Translations under genes and position numbers: made by a program
The notes under the pieces: model-generated
Told to the model about the DNA's origin: nothing
Seen by the model: the letters and a program-made list of their open reading frames with translations, nothing else
Database searches by the model: none
Part shown: in pieces, positions 48,801 through 63,800 of the stretch
Layout of the letters: every line of letters begins with the position of its first letter
Numbering within the stretch: the first letter of the stretch is position 1
Origin: Argopecten irradians
Taxonomy: Eukaryota; Mollusca; Bivalvia; Pectinida; Pectinidae
Direction: 5' to 3'
DNA length: 64,000 nt
Assembly: GCF_041381155.1 (NCBI RefSeq)
Contig: NC_091138.1
Coordinates: 37,503,604 to 37,567,603, forward strand

Positions 48801-51800
48801 GAAATGGTTTTTAGGCAAGGCAATTCACCTAATAAGATAAACACACTACTGTCAGAGCGATTTGAGCAGTTCTAGACAAAAGTTGCATTACTCTACGAGC
48901 AAGGGACAGGGTTCGGCATACAAGAAGTTCGACCACAATGTGTAATGGCGGACAGCGAGCGAGTTTGAACATCTACACACATGTCACAACCATGGGCTTT
49001 TCAGGCATATCACAGTAAAACCGAATAATCTAATTTCCATTAGAACTGTTTTTTTCCGAAATATGTACAAATTTTAATGTTCTCTTAGACTGAATTGTCC
49101 CTTTAATATATATATATACCCAGTATTCAAAAACAAAATATTGATAATACTTTAAACATTAAGGATGATGTCCTAATTATGTTAGGGTTTATACTCGGTA
49201 ATCTGAAGTATGGATCTTGTAGATGTGTTTACATGGTCAAAACATGTGTAGACCTAGGCCAGATTCTCTGAAAATTGATCATGAAAAACTTTTCAAAAGA
49301 AATACAGCATGATACGTATCTGTAAAATGAAAAATTAATATACTGGTTATAAACAAGCTACATGGATATGCCACTTATCATTCCTCACTGTAATAAACCC
49401 TACTGTTCATAATAAAACATGCACTCATTGACTCTAGTCACTGGAGTGTAAGGTACATCAACATAACTAATTGTACTGTACTTAGATATGAACCTAACTG
49501 ACATTATCTAGTCACCATCATTATTTCCCACTCCTTTACATCATCTTGGCTATACCTGTATAAATTATAATAGTTTATTGTCCAACATCGCTTTGTATAA
49601 CAAGCTTCACCTGGGGCACATGCAGCACGCATTACAATTTTACGATTTCCAGCCGACCATTAAACCACATCGTATAAACAAACCAGGTTATTCACAGAGT
49701 ACTGCAAACCTGTGTAGATTTTACTGGTGCATGTGATTTCAGGACTTTTTTTGTGCATTTCCTGTTGATATTTTTTCCTCCTTAATGTCGATACATTTAA
49801 TGTGATATCCGTTGTGTGAAATATGGAGATTGTGTCCATATGACACCAGTTAAAAGTAAAGGTCTCGTTTTCTCCTTGACAACAAAGGAAGTACTTGTGA
49901 ATAGGCTATGTAACCATCCTTAAACAATGTGTGGTATTTCCTGATCGGATTTTATCAGCTTGTAATTACAGGGTAGGAAATGCATAATGGATAGGACATG
50001 ATGACATTTCAAGTCAAGGTCACAAAGGTGACCTGGAGTCAAGGTCATGCTTACAGAACGATGTATCCACACAGCTGCAATAATTACAGAATTGTATCTG
50101 CCCATCACATATATCAGATTTGTAGTTGAAGAATATCTCCAACTATTACGTCATGTGAAAAATGAAGAATATCTCCAACTATTACGTCATGTGAAAAATT
50201 TAGTTTGAATTTTACTTCAGAATGATTCATCCAAGCTGACATTGAAGAAACTAAATTAATTTAGTGAAAAATGAGCCTTTTGTCACAGTTTTAAATATCA
50301 TATACATGTATCTGCACAGTACTTATAAACTCTAGACAATTAGGGCCAGTTTAAAAACATTTAAATAATATGTGTACCTACCATATAGACCTAAACATCT
50401 ATTATCTTCCCATATATCATGCTTTGACCAGCTGACCTTGATATACAGCCAGACACCTATGTAGTAACCTTATAGTCATGCTTCATGTATTATCCATGCT
50501 TTATTTTCTCTTAGAAAAAATTTGGAACAGTACATGGAGGAAGAATCGACAAAGTCAACTGATCAGTAAGTCTTGGTGATGCCATGGTAACCATATAGTA
50601 TTTGTCCCAGCACTATGATCATGGTGAGCAGAAGGCTTGCACATAACACATTTAGCACTGTGATCATGGTGGAAGAGAGGCTTGCACATGTAACAAACTA
50701 TACAGAATTCATCTGATGCAGCTTACTGTGGCTTTTATATGACTTTATAGTGCAGTGGTGTCGACTTTAACTTCTTTTCTGTTTTAGTTGATGAGATTTA
50801 ACATAGCTATAACATTGGTAACGCTATTTGTCTGTAGGGTATATATTCTGGTACAAATTGAAAAATAATGCTTGACTCATTAGAATTCACCATTTGAACT
50901 TGCTTCCAATTCTCATTTTTAAAAAATAATTTGCAAAAATAATAGTGTGTGCATAATTACCATATAATAAAAGAAGTAGTTAAAATATTCTCCATGAAAT
51001 CTGAAAGACAATAAAACAAACAAAGAAGGTATCCCATTGATGCTGAAAACCAAATAATGTTTGTAGTTTTAATTGTTTCCTGTAGAGTTTGTAAGCTGCC
51101 ATTACATGAGTAGATACGTAGTGTATTCTCCGTTGGCTGTGGGATATAATATCACTCCTAATTAATGCACTCTTATTCCAGGTGACAGAAGCAATACCTC
51201 AAATCTCTCAATACCTCGCCATAATAAAAACTTTAATGGTGTAATCGCTGATAGTACATCTGGATTGTAAGCCTTATTGGCAATCTAATTTGTGGCTATA
51301 GTCCAATGATTTAGGCCTATATCCATTATCTATTTTCACCTTATCTGCTAAGGAATAAACATTGTATGGTTCACCTGTTGTTGAAATAGAATTGGTTAAA
51401 CCAAGGTAAAGTAATTAAATCATGAAAATTAAGTTCTTACAAAATGTATTGTAGATCTATACTCTATGAAATGTTAATATGGTATGGAAACATCGGGTGG
51501 TTTTATTGCTAGACTGCCATTACTTGTCCACGAAATGTTTATTTTCAAGATTTGTGTATTTTAATATCTCTTCTTTTCTTTGTGGGGTATTTCTTGATTC
51601 ACTTTCTTTCCTTTCCTACCATCCTCAATTTTATTGAACTTTTCATATAGCTCACATATACTACATTTTCTTTCATTGGTGTGAATTCATGATTGATAAC
51701 TTAGAAGATGTTTTATAAGGTGTAATGAAGATTCGATTGTAGATGTATAATGAAATATAATTATCAAATTTTTTATCTTACCTTGAAGATTAAATTGTTC

Positions 51801-54800
51801 TTTTAGATTTACTTATATTAAGATTGAAAAGAACAGATAACAAAAAACCATCAGAATATATGAAAAGTTTTGAAAATAATATATACATGTATACATTAAT
51901 GTGAAGACTGTAAGTTCAATAAAGGAATCTTAAAGTCTACAAGTTTGTATATACATGTAAAGTATTTGTGAAGGAAAAAATACTAAAATAAACTATGCAG
52001 AAGAACATCAATTCAGTGCAAATATGTGAACGTAGCAACTTGTGATAGATTGTTAGTTGAACATATCTAATACAATTGGTTAAGCAAGTTTGTCAATTCT
52101 GTCTGATAGCCCCAGGAATTTTTGAAGCTAATAAAGCTGCCATGTAATTAAGTATACCGACATTGTGCCTTTAGAGTTTTGTATCATTGGCTGGATGAGG
52201 GACTGGAATGGTTGTATTCTATGATTGACATGATGTAGATATATATTTAGATGGAGAAGCTGGCCCAAATTAGTACTAACACTTTATGGGTTGTGCATAT
52301 TACAGAGTTATCTGCCCTTGCAGGTAGCCATTGATTGTGTTGTCAATATTTGTTTGTGAGCATAACGTCATAATTTTCAGATGAAATGATGTAATAATCG
52401 CTCAGAAGCTAAGAATGCCACAATCGATACCTACCAGCAAGGGCAGATAACTCTGTAATATGCAAAGATAGGAATATTGTTTCCTCAAGTGCATGTGTAT
52501 TCAATCAAAAGTGGTAGTTTTAGATTTGTTGATTGCTGAAGTTTTTATAATTATGTAATATATCGCTATTTGAGTGAAATATATATATCACCCATTGACT
52601 TTTGTAACGACAGAAAATGACGTATGAAGTAAACTAATTTAAATTTTTTATAGAAAGCAGATTGGAATATTGAGCGAGGTGATTAGTATTTTTCTGTTTG
52701 TTGTTGTGTATAACCGCTAGACCATTCTGTGAAATAACAGAAGATGTATGAGCTAGCACTTGTAACCTGTGTGGAAAAATTGTTGTTTTATTCATGTATA
52801 AGTTGGGCCTGTTACATACTGTTTAATATGTGGGTGTAGATTAAACCAAGTGGATTATTTAAGGAGCAGCTAGTCCTTATCAGAAAAACAAAAAATGTCC
52901 ACATTCAACCGGCTAAGTGCACATGTACTTTTTAACATACAATGTAAATAAAGGGGGTGGCGGAGGTATCCAACGTCCTGAGGGTGCTGGTCGGCGAAGA
53001 TTCGGTGGAGGAATCCGAGGTGGATACTAAAAGTATTCAATAGCGCCCCATAGACGATAGTGAATAGCAACTGTAAATGGAATGGAGCATCAGAATTCTG
53101 ATGACGGTTGGCCTAGCCATCCGAAACATGTAAACGAAATAAAAGTTTTGCACGGAACCCTTGGTGTTGATGCTCCATCCCATTTACAGTTGCTTTTTAA
53201 CATACAGTTTCCATTATTCAGCAAAGAGAATTTAAACATTAATTAAATTACAACTCATTTCTGATCTATAATGTAATTAACAATCAAAACATAGGTCTAC
53301 ATTATGTTAAAAAAATCAACTTGAATTTCATTTGAAACTTCAACTTGTCTCTGTGCCTTATTTTAGGTTTTCTATGGCAACAATTGTTTGTTAAGAGGAA
53401 TATGTTAGTTTTATGACAATATCTTTGATTTGATGACAGGGAAAACTTTCCTGTGTAAATTAATGTTCATTTCTGCTGGAATTTCTGCATGCTAGCAGAT
53501 TGATACCATGCTGATAAAAATAGACAGCAAATTTTTATCTGTATGACTTAAATCTGAAATACTGATAGAGTTTGGCAAAGCCTAAAAAGTAAAACATTAA
53601 TTTATTGCAATTTCTCTGTTTTAAACTTTTGACTGTTGTATAAATCAGTGACAAATACTCTAGGTGGGATTTATTCCAGAATATATGGTAGAAAAAAAAA
53701 ATAGTATACATAGCTAGATTGTGAGTCAGAAGAAACTATAGTGATATTGGTAGATCTAACATTGATAAGTAAAACAGGTATGTAACATTTTCTAAGCCAG
53801 GTAGGTATGTTATCATGATTTATGTCTGGAATATCAGTGAGCTAAACCAGGGGAGATATAGAACCATGTATATGTGGTCACTCCTGTCTGGGATTAGGAG
53901 TTGAAGGTCAGGCTAACTGACCACAATTGACTGCAACTATAGAATACATTGTTTACATTTGTTTCCTATGTACTAATTGATAGGTTTACTTAGGATACTA
54001 GTCGGGGTGATTTTCTTAAGTGTTACAGACTTACCTCAGAGAGGCAGGCTTATATTATCACCAAGTGTATAACGGTATATAAATCAGCTTCTCTATATAC
54101 ACTACAAAACGTTATTGTGTCGTTGACATTCTAGTCCCGGATAAGGTAGTGGAACTTTGAACTCATTATGTCATTCAGATTCTAAAATGTTTAATTTATA
54201 TATGTGAAAGGAATATATTAAATAGAGAGGGTATACAGTGAGCGATCAAGCCTTTACGTGACTATGGTCTATGATGTGTGTGTCCCGTACCTGAGATCTT
54301 TATATATAATGGATACGTTGTAGTTTAGCATGGGGTAAACACGATTACAGCATGACCAGGTGAACCACCGTATGTGGCCAAACCTGCAGCCCAGGTGTGG
54401 AGATGTACCTGTATACTAATGCATGGTAGTTTATAGACAAATCCATATTTAGATCCGTGGGGCCAATTACATAAGCATTTATAGAAACTGATACACGTAC
54501 ACAAGACAAAACACGGTGAAAATTAAATGTAACTTTTGGATCTCAGGTTCTAAATATTTGTCATGATATAACCCTGACAGCGTTAAAACCTAACCCTTAA
54601 TTTAGTAAGTTGCTTAATGGTGCTTTTTACTTTCTGTGAAATTAAAAATGTATTAAACCACAAGTGTATATTTTTTTCCCGTTACCTCTACTTAATATTG
54701 TTAATCCTCTGTTCTTTCCTTGATTTAATTTCTCCTACATACATGGATGTGGGAGGGGGATGACGTCCTCTATATTTGTATATTGATTATGTATTAATTG

Positions 54801-57800
54801 CTGTGTTACAGAGGTGCCCCACCCCACCAGTACCAGTATGAGAAGTTCTCTGCTCCAGCTATTCCCAACAAGGCTGGAGGTCTCATCCAGTTTGGAGACT
54901 CCTCTTCAGTAAGTATTGTCTGGAGGTCCTGGTCAAACGACGAAGTTTTGATAAGAATTTCTCATATGAATGGTCATATTCTAGATTATCTCCCCCTGGT
55001 TTGAATTTAGGATCATTCAGACATGAAGAATTTCTCATCTGAATTGTCATATTCTAGATTATCTCACTTAGTTTGAAATTCAGGCAATGGAATGGCAGAC
55101 ATGTTGTATTGGCTAGAAAATATAATGCAAACTTAATGATTACTCTTATATTCTAGAGATAGGTGTCATGTCATTTTAGGGAAGGGCATGACAAGAATTC
55201 TTGATCTTTATATTATATTACAGAGTCATCTGCTCGAATAATGACGTCACAATAGATACTAACCTGCAAGGGAGGTAGCTCTGTAATATGTAAAGATAGG
55301 ATACTTCATACAATACTTTATAATCATTACCATCAGAGTATACCTAAGTTACCATTATGGAATATGTATGATTTTTGTGGTTATTTACTTCTTGAGATCA
55401 AACATCTGTGGCCATGTACAGTTGATAACAGCTTTTTCAGTGAAAACAGTGCTAAACGTTTGCTGATGCTGAATGTTCCATTCTTTAGGGCCATATCCCT
55501 AGCTCAACTGACCATCTTACTGGTAATATCATAATCAGTTTCTTAGGTGATAGTTATCGCCATGAATCTGTAATGGTATCGATTTATCCAGGTCGTTAGC
55601 ATGTTAGGTGGGGTTACACATCATGACCTCTTCAATGTTTACATATAGATTGACATTATGTACTTAAGGGTACAAAAAATGTCTTGTCAAGTGGCGTACC
55701 ACTAGAAGTATAGGTGATATCATCAGCTGTCTGGGTCTCTGTCAAGTATTTACCTTTTCCTTTAAATTCAAATGTCTTGTTAGCTTTATTAGCTTGCTAC
55801 ATGTTGTCTACTTACCTTTTACACAAAGAAAATATCGAGACTCATCAGAATAGTGAGAGAATCATTATGTAACTTATTCAAAAACATTTCAATTTTTCCC
55901 ATCAGGATGGGGTGGGAGGTTGGGGTTGGATGGGGGATGGGGTAGGAGTAAAATAATCTTACCCACGCCCATCCTTTCCTTGTTGTATCCTGCTTTTGAT
56001 GGAGGCGAGGCATTAAGGTTTTACCTACAGACATCTGGTAGGTTTTCACTTGTAGAGATATCGTGTAGAACATTTGTTTAGAAGTTAACTAGACTTTGTC
56101 TATTTCTGTGTTTATCTGATGGGACTCTGTAAGGCAGAAAATTGTCACAGGTAACCAGCAGTATCAGTTACACTTTTCTCCATGGTAATTTTACAAGAGT
56201 CTTGTTAAAAGGCTCTATAAGTAGCTGGTAGGGTATTGGCCCACAGTTTACTCCTGAAGGGATAAGGGCTTTTGCTACACAGGTAGCAGAGATAAATCAG
56301 ATAGCTAGCTGTTTAGCCTATTTCGTTAGCCAGGCTAGGACGGGTATTAAAAACAGCATCTATATATGGTTGATGACCTGGAAGTTTTTCATTCAGTCTT
56401 ACAAGGAAAAAAATCCTTGTCAAATTGATGTGAAATCCAGCTTGGATCTGTATGAATAAAACATTTAGGGATCATCAAAAGGTGTAGTAGGTGTTAAATA
56501 TGTCGCACTATTTACTCCAGTTATACACAAAAGCTTGAAAGGAACTCTTACATATAAAGATTAGAGATGTATGAAATTGTAGGGTACATGTTTAATGTAT
56601 TCTTACTGAGTATGGACCTGTGTTTATGGACCTGTGTTTACAACATGGACTTCATGTGATATGATTCCAAGATGTTTATGTCTGACATGTTACAATGGAA
56701 AATATACCCTATACCTACAGATATACTGTCCCTATAGCTATGACCAAATAAGTAAAGTCAATCAATTGATGACAATAATAGGTATGTAAAGGGTGGTACA
56801 AGAGCTGAGACACTAAACTATGTTTTTGAAGGGTTTTCTATGGAGAGATACTAGATTTTCTATGGAGAGATACTAGATTTTCTATGGAGAGATACTAGAT
56901 TTTCTATGGAGAGATACTAGATTTTCTATGGAGAGATACTAGATTACTTGACCATGTGCTCCTAAAAATGATTTTCGGTTGGATCAAGACCTGTTCTTGC
57001 TTTGTTATATAAGGTCCTCAATATAGCCCAATACTATAGCTAGAGCCCTGGACCTCTGGGTTACAACCAGTATAACTGACTGTTGGCTGTTTGTTTTCTA
57101 TCTATATGTACTCCAGATTTTCTTCACAAACCAAAACCTGGCACATCAATTATTCTGGTGAAAATAAAACAAATGTCCATAACAAAATTGAACTCCTAGC
57201 ATGAAGGTCATGCAGTCTTTATCTTTGGTTTTAGAATATTGAGGCCTTGTGCTGCAGCAATATAATTTACCTTTCAACATGTCAATAGTGTTATTTCTCC
57301 TCCTCCCATCCATCCTCTCCCCCACTCTTTACCCCCTGACAAATTAATGGTTATTAACACGCCATGCATCTGGGCTTAATTTCATCAAATGTATTGTATA
57401 GAAACATTTAAAAACCAATTTACCCCCTGACAAATTAATGGTTATTAATATAAAAGGTAGAATTAGAATTTTATCAGACAGGTAAGCCTGATTAGATATT
57501 TGTCAGACTAGCTGTAGATGTTGGGGGAAATGGCACTGGCCTCCCACGCACATTCCTTCTCAATAGAATCAGACTAGAGTCAGTGCTTCCCTACGACCAA
57601 TTACCTGGAACTGCCTGTGTTTAATGAAAAGTGTTTAGGATGTTTTGTATATAGATGTGCAACAGAGGTATTTTCGGAAATCTTTTTATAGATCATTGGT
57701 AAATTTCCCCGAACATGTGTCATTAATTAATAGGTGCATAGGCGTATTATACCCACGGAATGTGATATGTGCTATACAATATCACTGTAACAGTCAAAGC

Positions 57801-60800
57801 CTCAGGTGGTGAGATAATGAAGGGAAGGCCAGGATTTATAAAATGTTTTACAAATGTGTGGCTTCAAGGTACTATGTACTCATCAGATTCCTGTATACAT
57901 GTATAATTGTATACACAGAATTCTAACAGACACGACCATCTATCATTTTAACAGGGCTAATATTATTACGGTTTCAATTTGTTTGATGAATAAATAGGGG
58001 GAAATAGAGACCGAACATAGATTAATGAGACAGCTATATTTCTATGTATTTTTATATCTCTTGTCAATCTATATAGGGAGGGATTAGGACAGCTTTCACT
58101 TTATACAATGTCTATACTGTTCTGACACATTGAAGGTGATTACAGACTGTGATACGTCAGCCGCTGTCAAACTTTCACATTTAAAAGTCTCCTGTGGTTT
58201 TCATTGGGTGTTATTCATTACAAGTTTATTTCTAGACAGGATATTACTTTTTCCGATTAATGCTTTCAGGCCTACATTCTTTAAATAATTGGAATATTTA
58301 TAATATTGATATGTCAGCTGTGTTTCCCAGTCAGAGCATTAATAATATAAACTCAATGTAGACGCTGTAAGAGGTGTGGAACTCATTCACAATACAACAA
58401 TAGAAATTGATCGTCTGCACTAATATTATATTTGTAACAATACTGCAGCGTAAAGGTAGTTGAAGGTTTAAATAAAACTACATAGGAAGTTCTTACAGTT
58501 GGTCTCAATGGATCAACACGGAAAACCTGGGGTTACATAATAATGTATTGTTTGCCCGTTCTGATGTGTCATTTCTAGATGCACGAGATATTTGGCATCG
58601 GATGATTCATACACGTTTCATGTTCGTAGAAATATAAGAGTAATTAGAAACATGGCATATACAAAACAACAGTTATATTATTACCTATAGCTATAACTTG
58701 TTGTGTTATGATTCTGCTTTGATGAGTGTAGTATTGTACGGTATCCAACCCAATAAGTGCCCAGCACACTTTGAAATCAAACTAATAACCTTTCATGTTT
58801 AGGTATTAAGTCTTTAATGCAGTATTAATATCTTGGTTGTCTCACTATCCTTTTTATATGTGGATTGACCTGGTCATGCAGTTTTATTCTCCACTTCCAT
58901 AACTTTCATGCCCTTTATAGTATATAGTATGTGATGGAATTGGGGTAGCAGTGGTTAAAAGCCCACTACCTTTTCGGAGCAAAACATAAATGTTTCATAA
59001 AAACATTAATAACATCAGAAAATATATACTGATGGCCTAAGGTGAGGTTAAACCAAACATATGCAAGATTTCCTTTGTTTTGCTATCTGGCGCAGTGATA
59101 GTCCACTACTGCACAGCATTAAGCATGACAGCAGGACCGGCATTATGAGAATTAACATTTTATTTATCTAAATCAAATTGTGCAGAAGGTGATATGTGTA
59201 GTATTAACGGTAAGTTGACAACTTTTGCGACTCAACAAATTTATTGATCTCCTTTCATATTCCCATTTTAGAAATTAAAAGCCATTTCAGAAAGGTAGTG
59301 GCCCTTTAAAGTTAGGCTCATTGTAATATTTTCTATTCCAGATTCCCTTATCCCTACTCAGCCAGAGAAAAGTTATAATGTATAATTAGGGGAGATAATC
59401 TAGTGTTAGAATTACAGCTGAGAATTCTTATCAGCCATACATGCCAATGTTTGAATTAAAAAAACAAGTATCATAAAGAACATTCCCTTTTTAAACCCTT
59501 TTCACCAGTGTTGTAGAAATGTATAAACAAATAAACAAACATGTGTGTAGGAGTATGATTGGCTTATCTAGTCATCAGATCTGGCAGCCTCCATACCAGC
59601 AGGGGTCTCGCTAGGTGTTTATCTGTCAGAGGAATGTTACTCCAACCTCTGCTGTATTGTCTGTTTTCACTTACCACAGAAATGTACTAACACCTTGTAA
59701 TAATACAGTACCTACAGACGTAGCCTGTTGCCTTGGTGATTAATCTAGTCATCATAACCGGTGGTGATATATATTCGTATAAATATTACTATTATAGACT
59801 GATAGTTTCCTTCTTTCAGGTGTTTTAGTGTATTATTTCAAGTACTGTGGCTATATACATGAATATCACTAGTTACATAGACAATACATGATAAAAATTT
59901 CATCCTTTTTTCTAATTTGCAAGTACAATATATTGCATTTAGTATTTACTTTAATTTCAAAATTATATTTGAAGTGCAGTAAAGGTAAGAGTAGTGAATA
60001 TATCCATATTCCAAACAGGTGAATTCCCAAGACTATCTTTAGGGAAAATTACCTTTCATTTAAAACCAGTGTTTATAAAGTATATTTTCTTTAGTGTATT
60101 TAGCTATAAAATGACCTGAGCGGATCTATTTTCAGACGATATCCCACTCATAGACCATGTCCTTGTTAGAACACTTGAGACCCCTGTCCGGTAATAATCT
60201 TGTCTTCCTGATGATCTTTCCTATAAGGTTTATAGATTGTTTCTTTATACATTGTATACATCCAGATATTAACTATGTGACCTTGCAGTGTATATTGTTA
60301 GTGGTGTGGTACTGTATGAACTTATGATTATGTCTCCATCGTAACATATAATTCCTCGTAATTAGTGCCCCTCCCCCTATAAGCGCCCCTCCCCTTTTCT
60401 TGAGATGAGTTGAAGTTGTATAACTGTCCCCATCCCATGGATTTAACAATGTTTTATAACATGTGATGCCTCTGACATCAGCATTGTATTCCATATTACT
60501 TAACGAGTCTTTTACATGTGAATCACGACATGATAATGTGTCTCAAAGGTTAAAAGGCATATACATATTTATTGTTACAGAACATACTTAATGTGTCATG
60601 AGTACAGAAAGAGTTAAAATATGGTTGACATTTTCCGTCTACAACTTACATTGTTGTTCACTAATAAGCCCCTCTTTGTTACAATTTTTTAAGCGACATG
60701 TGTCCTAATTACTGTGAATATGGTAATTAAAGTAAGTTGAAATTGATTTTGGTTTAGATGGCATCTCAGAGAAATGAAACAAAAACTATTGATTTCGGTC

Positions 60801-63800
60801 TCTATGGCATGTCTGAGTCAATAATTCAGACTAAGGGGAGATAACCTACTATTCAGATGTGCTACTAATTGATGGTGAATTGTACTTTACCCACATCATT
60901 TTGTGGTCTTGAAATGATGCAAAAAAGTACATCAGAATGACAAAGCCTTAATGCACACATTCCCACAATATAGGGGGCATTTATAATTATCATTACTTCA
61001 TTATTATAAAGGGCATTTCTGTCTAACATAATTTCCAGACATTTGCAATTTTCTTCATCTCTGAAAGAGTCATATCTGATTTAAAATATTGGGGATATTT
61101 CTAGTCTATTTAATACTACTGATAATTGGTATTAATTTGTCTCTGTTGTATTACAGAATTTCAACACATCGGCACGTCCCTATGGAGCTCCACCACCGCC
61201 TCAGGCACCGGCCCCTCCGCCAGCCCAACCCTCCACTTTCCAGTCCCAAATCAACACCATGACACAACAGACACAAAACATAACTCTGACACCGTGAGTA
61301 ATAAAGGCAGCATCCTTCATGTTTCTTCTGTATTAACCACAGGCATGCTAAGTGTTTGTCCAGTTAGGCTTCCTCAGATAGTGGGCAACAGATCTGCCTC
61401 AAGTCAGCAGAATAAATATATGGTTAAAGCATAGCTACAGTACAGAAATCGCCCAACAACCAGTCACTGTCATTTCTACAAGGATTTATGATATTTGTAA
61501 ACCTCTGTAGGAATGTACAAGGGTTGTTGTAAGAAAGTTATGTAATTGTTAGTTTTTGTATATGTATTTAAAAAAAAAACAATATTTTTTAGTCGTTTGT
61601 AACTTTCAATTGCACCTTTTCCATGTCTGGCACACCCTAAGGTTATAAACTATATCTTCAGAGCCTAATCGAGTGTGTTTGTACAACTTGGAACTCAAAC
61701 GGATTTTCATGATAAAGAAAATAGATGTTAATGGTACCATGGTAACCAAACTGAAGACAGTGATTTTGATTGGTAATGGCCCAAACTGATCTCTGTTTTT
61801 GTTGCCATCCTTGTCAATGAGAGTTACAAATGACTAAAGGAAACCTCCTTGGAATGAGCTAAATTGTTTGCATGGCTTTGTTTTAGATTTGACCCCCAGA
61901 TTCCCGGTGGAGTTTTAAAAATTTCCACAGGATCAAATGTTTTTACTTTGCCCATAGGTTTCTATACAGTATGAGAAAAGATCAATGAAAATGTTTTGAG
62001 TGCGATCAAAAGGAGGGGAGAATTTTGTGCTTTCAAATGATATAGATAAATGTATTCTTTTTGGCATGATTTGTGATATTTATAAAATGTTTCTTTGAAC
62101 CATTATCCTTTATGTCTGTTGATATGTCTGATTTAAACTTTTTGGAGTGGGACATTTTGATGTTGAGCGTTGAAGATTAACTGTGTGTAACTCTATGCAG
62201 TAAGCCTGCAGCCGCCGATTTCCAGACTGCTGCCCAACGGTATGCTGAACGAGAGGACAAACCAACATCAGCCACGCAACAATCTAAGTCATTCAAGACG
62301 CTACAGGAAGCCATAGATAGTGGACAGGGTAAGGGAGGAATAAGTCATGTATAAAAAGGGGTGGGGTAGGAATAAATCATGTATGGAAGGGGCTGGGTAG
62401 GAAAAGAGGGACATTGTATCTAAAGGAAGGGTTGGATAGGAAAAGGGGGAAATTGTATTTAAGGGACATTAAATCTAAAGGACATTGTATCTAAAGGAAG
62501 GGGCTGGATAGGAAAAGGGGGACATTGTATCTAAAGGACATTAAATGTAAAGGACATTGTATCTAAAGGGAGGGGCTGGGTAGGAAAAGGGGGACATTGT
62601 ATTTAAAGGAAGGGGCTGGGGAGGAAATAGGTGGACATTGTATTTAAAGGAAGGGGCTGGGTAAGAATAGGGGACATCGTATCTAAAGGAAGGGGCTTGG
62701 TAGGAAAAGAGGGACATTGTATCTAAAGGAAGGGGCTGGGTAGGAAAGGGGGACATTGTATCTAAAGGACAGGGCTGGGTAGAAATAGGGGACATTGTAT
62801 GTATAGGAAGGGGCTGAACAGAAATAGGGGACATTGAATCTTAAGAAAGGGACCAGGTGGAATAAATCAAGTATGCAATTGGCTGGTTAGGAAATAGGGG
62901 ATATTGTATCTAAAGGAAGGGGCTGGATAGGAATAGGGGACATTGTATCTAAGGGAAGGCGCTGAGAAGGAATAGGGGACATTGTATCTAAGGGAAGGCG
63001 CTGGGTAGGAAAAGGGGGGCATTGTATCTAAGGGATGGGGCTGGATAGGAATAGGGGACATTGTATCTAAAGGAAGGGACTGGGTAGGAAAAGGGGGGCA
63101 TTGTATCTAAGGAAAGGGACCGGTTGGAATAAGTTAAGATAAGTTAAGTATGCAATAGGCTGGTTAGGAAATAGAGGATATTGTATCTAAAGGAAGGGGC
63201 TGGGTAGGAAAAGGGGACATTGTATCTAAAGGAAGGGGCTGGGTAGGAAAAGGGGGGCATTGTATCTAAGGGATGGGGCTGGATAGGAATAGGGGACATT
63301 GTATCTAAAGGAAGGGACTGGGTAGGAAAAGGGGGGCATTGTATCTAAGGAAAGGGACCGGTTGGAATAAGTTAAGTATGCAATAGGCTGGTTAGGAAAT
63401 AGAGGATATTGTATCTAAAGGAAGGGGCTGGGTAGGAAGAGGGGACATTGTATCTAAAGGAAGGGGCTGGGTAGGAAGAGGGGACATTGTATCTAAAGGA
63501 AGGGGCTGGGTAGGAAGAGAGGACATTGTATCTAAAGGAAGGGGCTGGGTAGGAAGAGGGGACATTGTATCTAAAGGAAGGGGCTGGGTAGGAAAAGGGG
63601 ACATTGTATCTAAAGGAAGGGGCTGGGTAGGAAGAGAGGACATTGTATCTAAAGGAAGGGGCTGGGTAGGAAGAGGGGACATTGTATCTAAAGGAAGGGG
63701 CTGGGTAGGAAGAGGGGACATTGTATCTAAAGGAAGGGGCTGGGTAGGAAGAGGGGACATTGTATCTAAAGGGAGGGGCTGGTGGGAAAATGGGGGCATT

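Larger units (their letters stand above)
54909..61156. other. PDZ-LIM intron 5
   Basis: 6.2 kb. Holds the family A element (55215), a G-rich tract (55904-55948), a 22-bp tandem repeat (56834) and a TTAA-type element (58955). No further exon seen. Confidence 0.6.
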
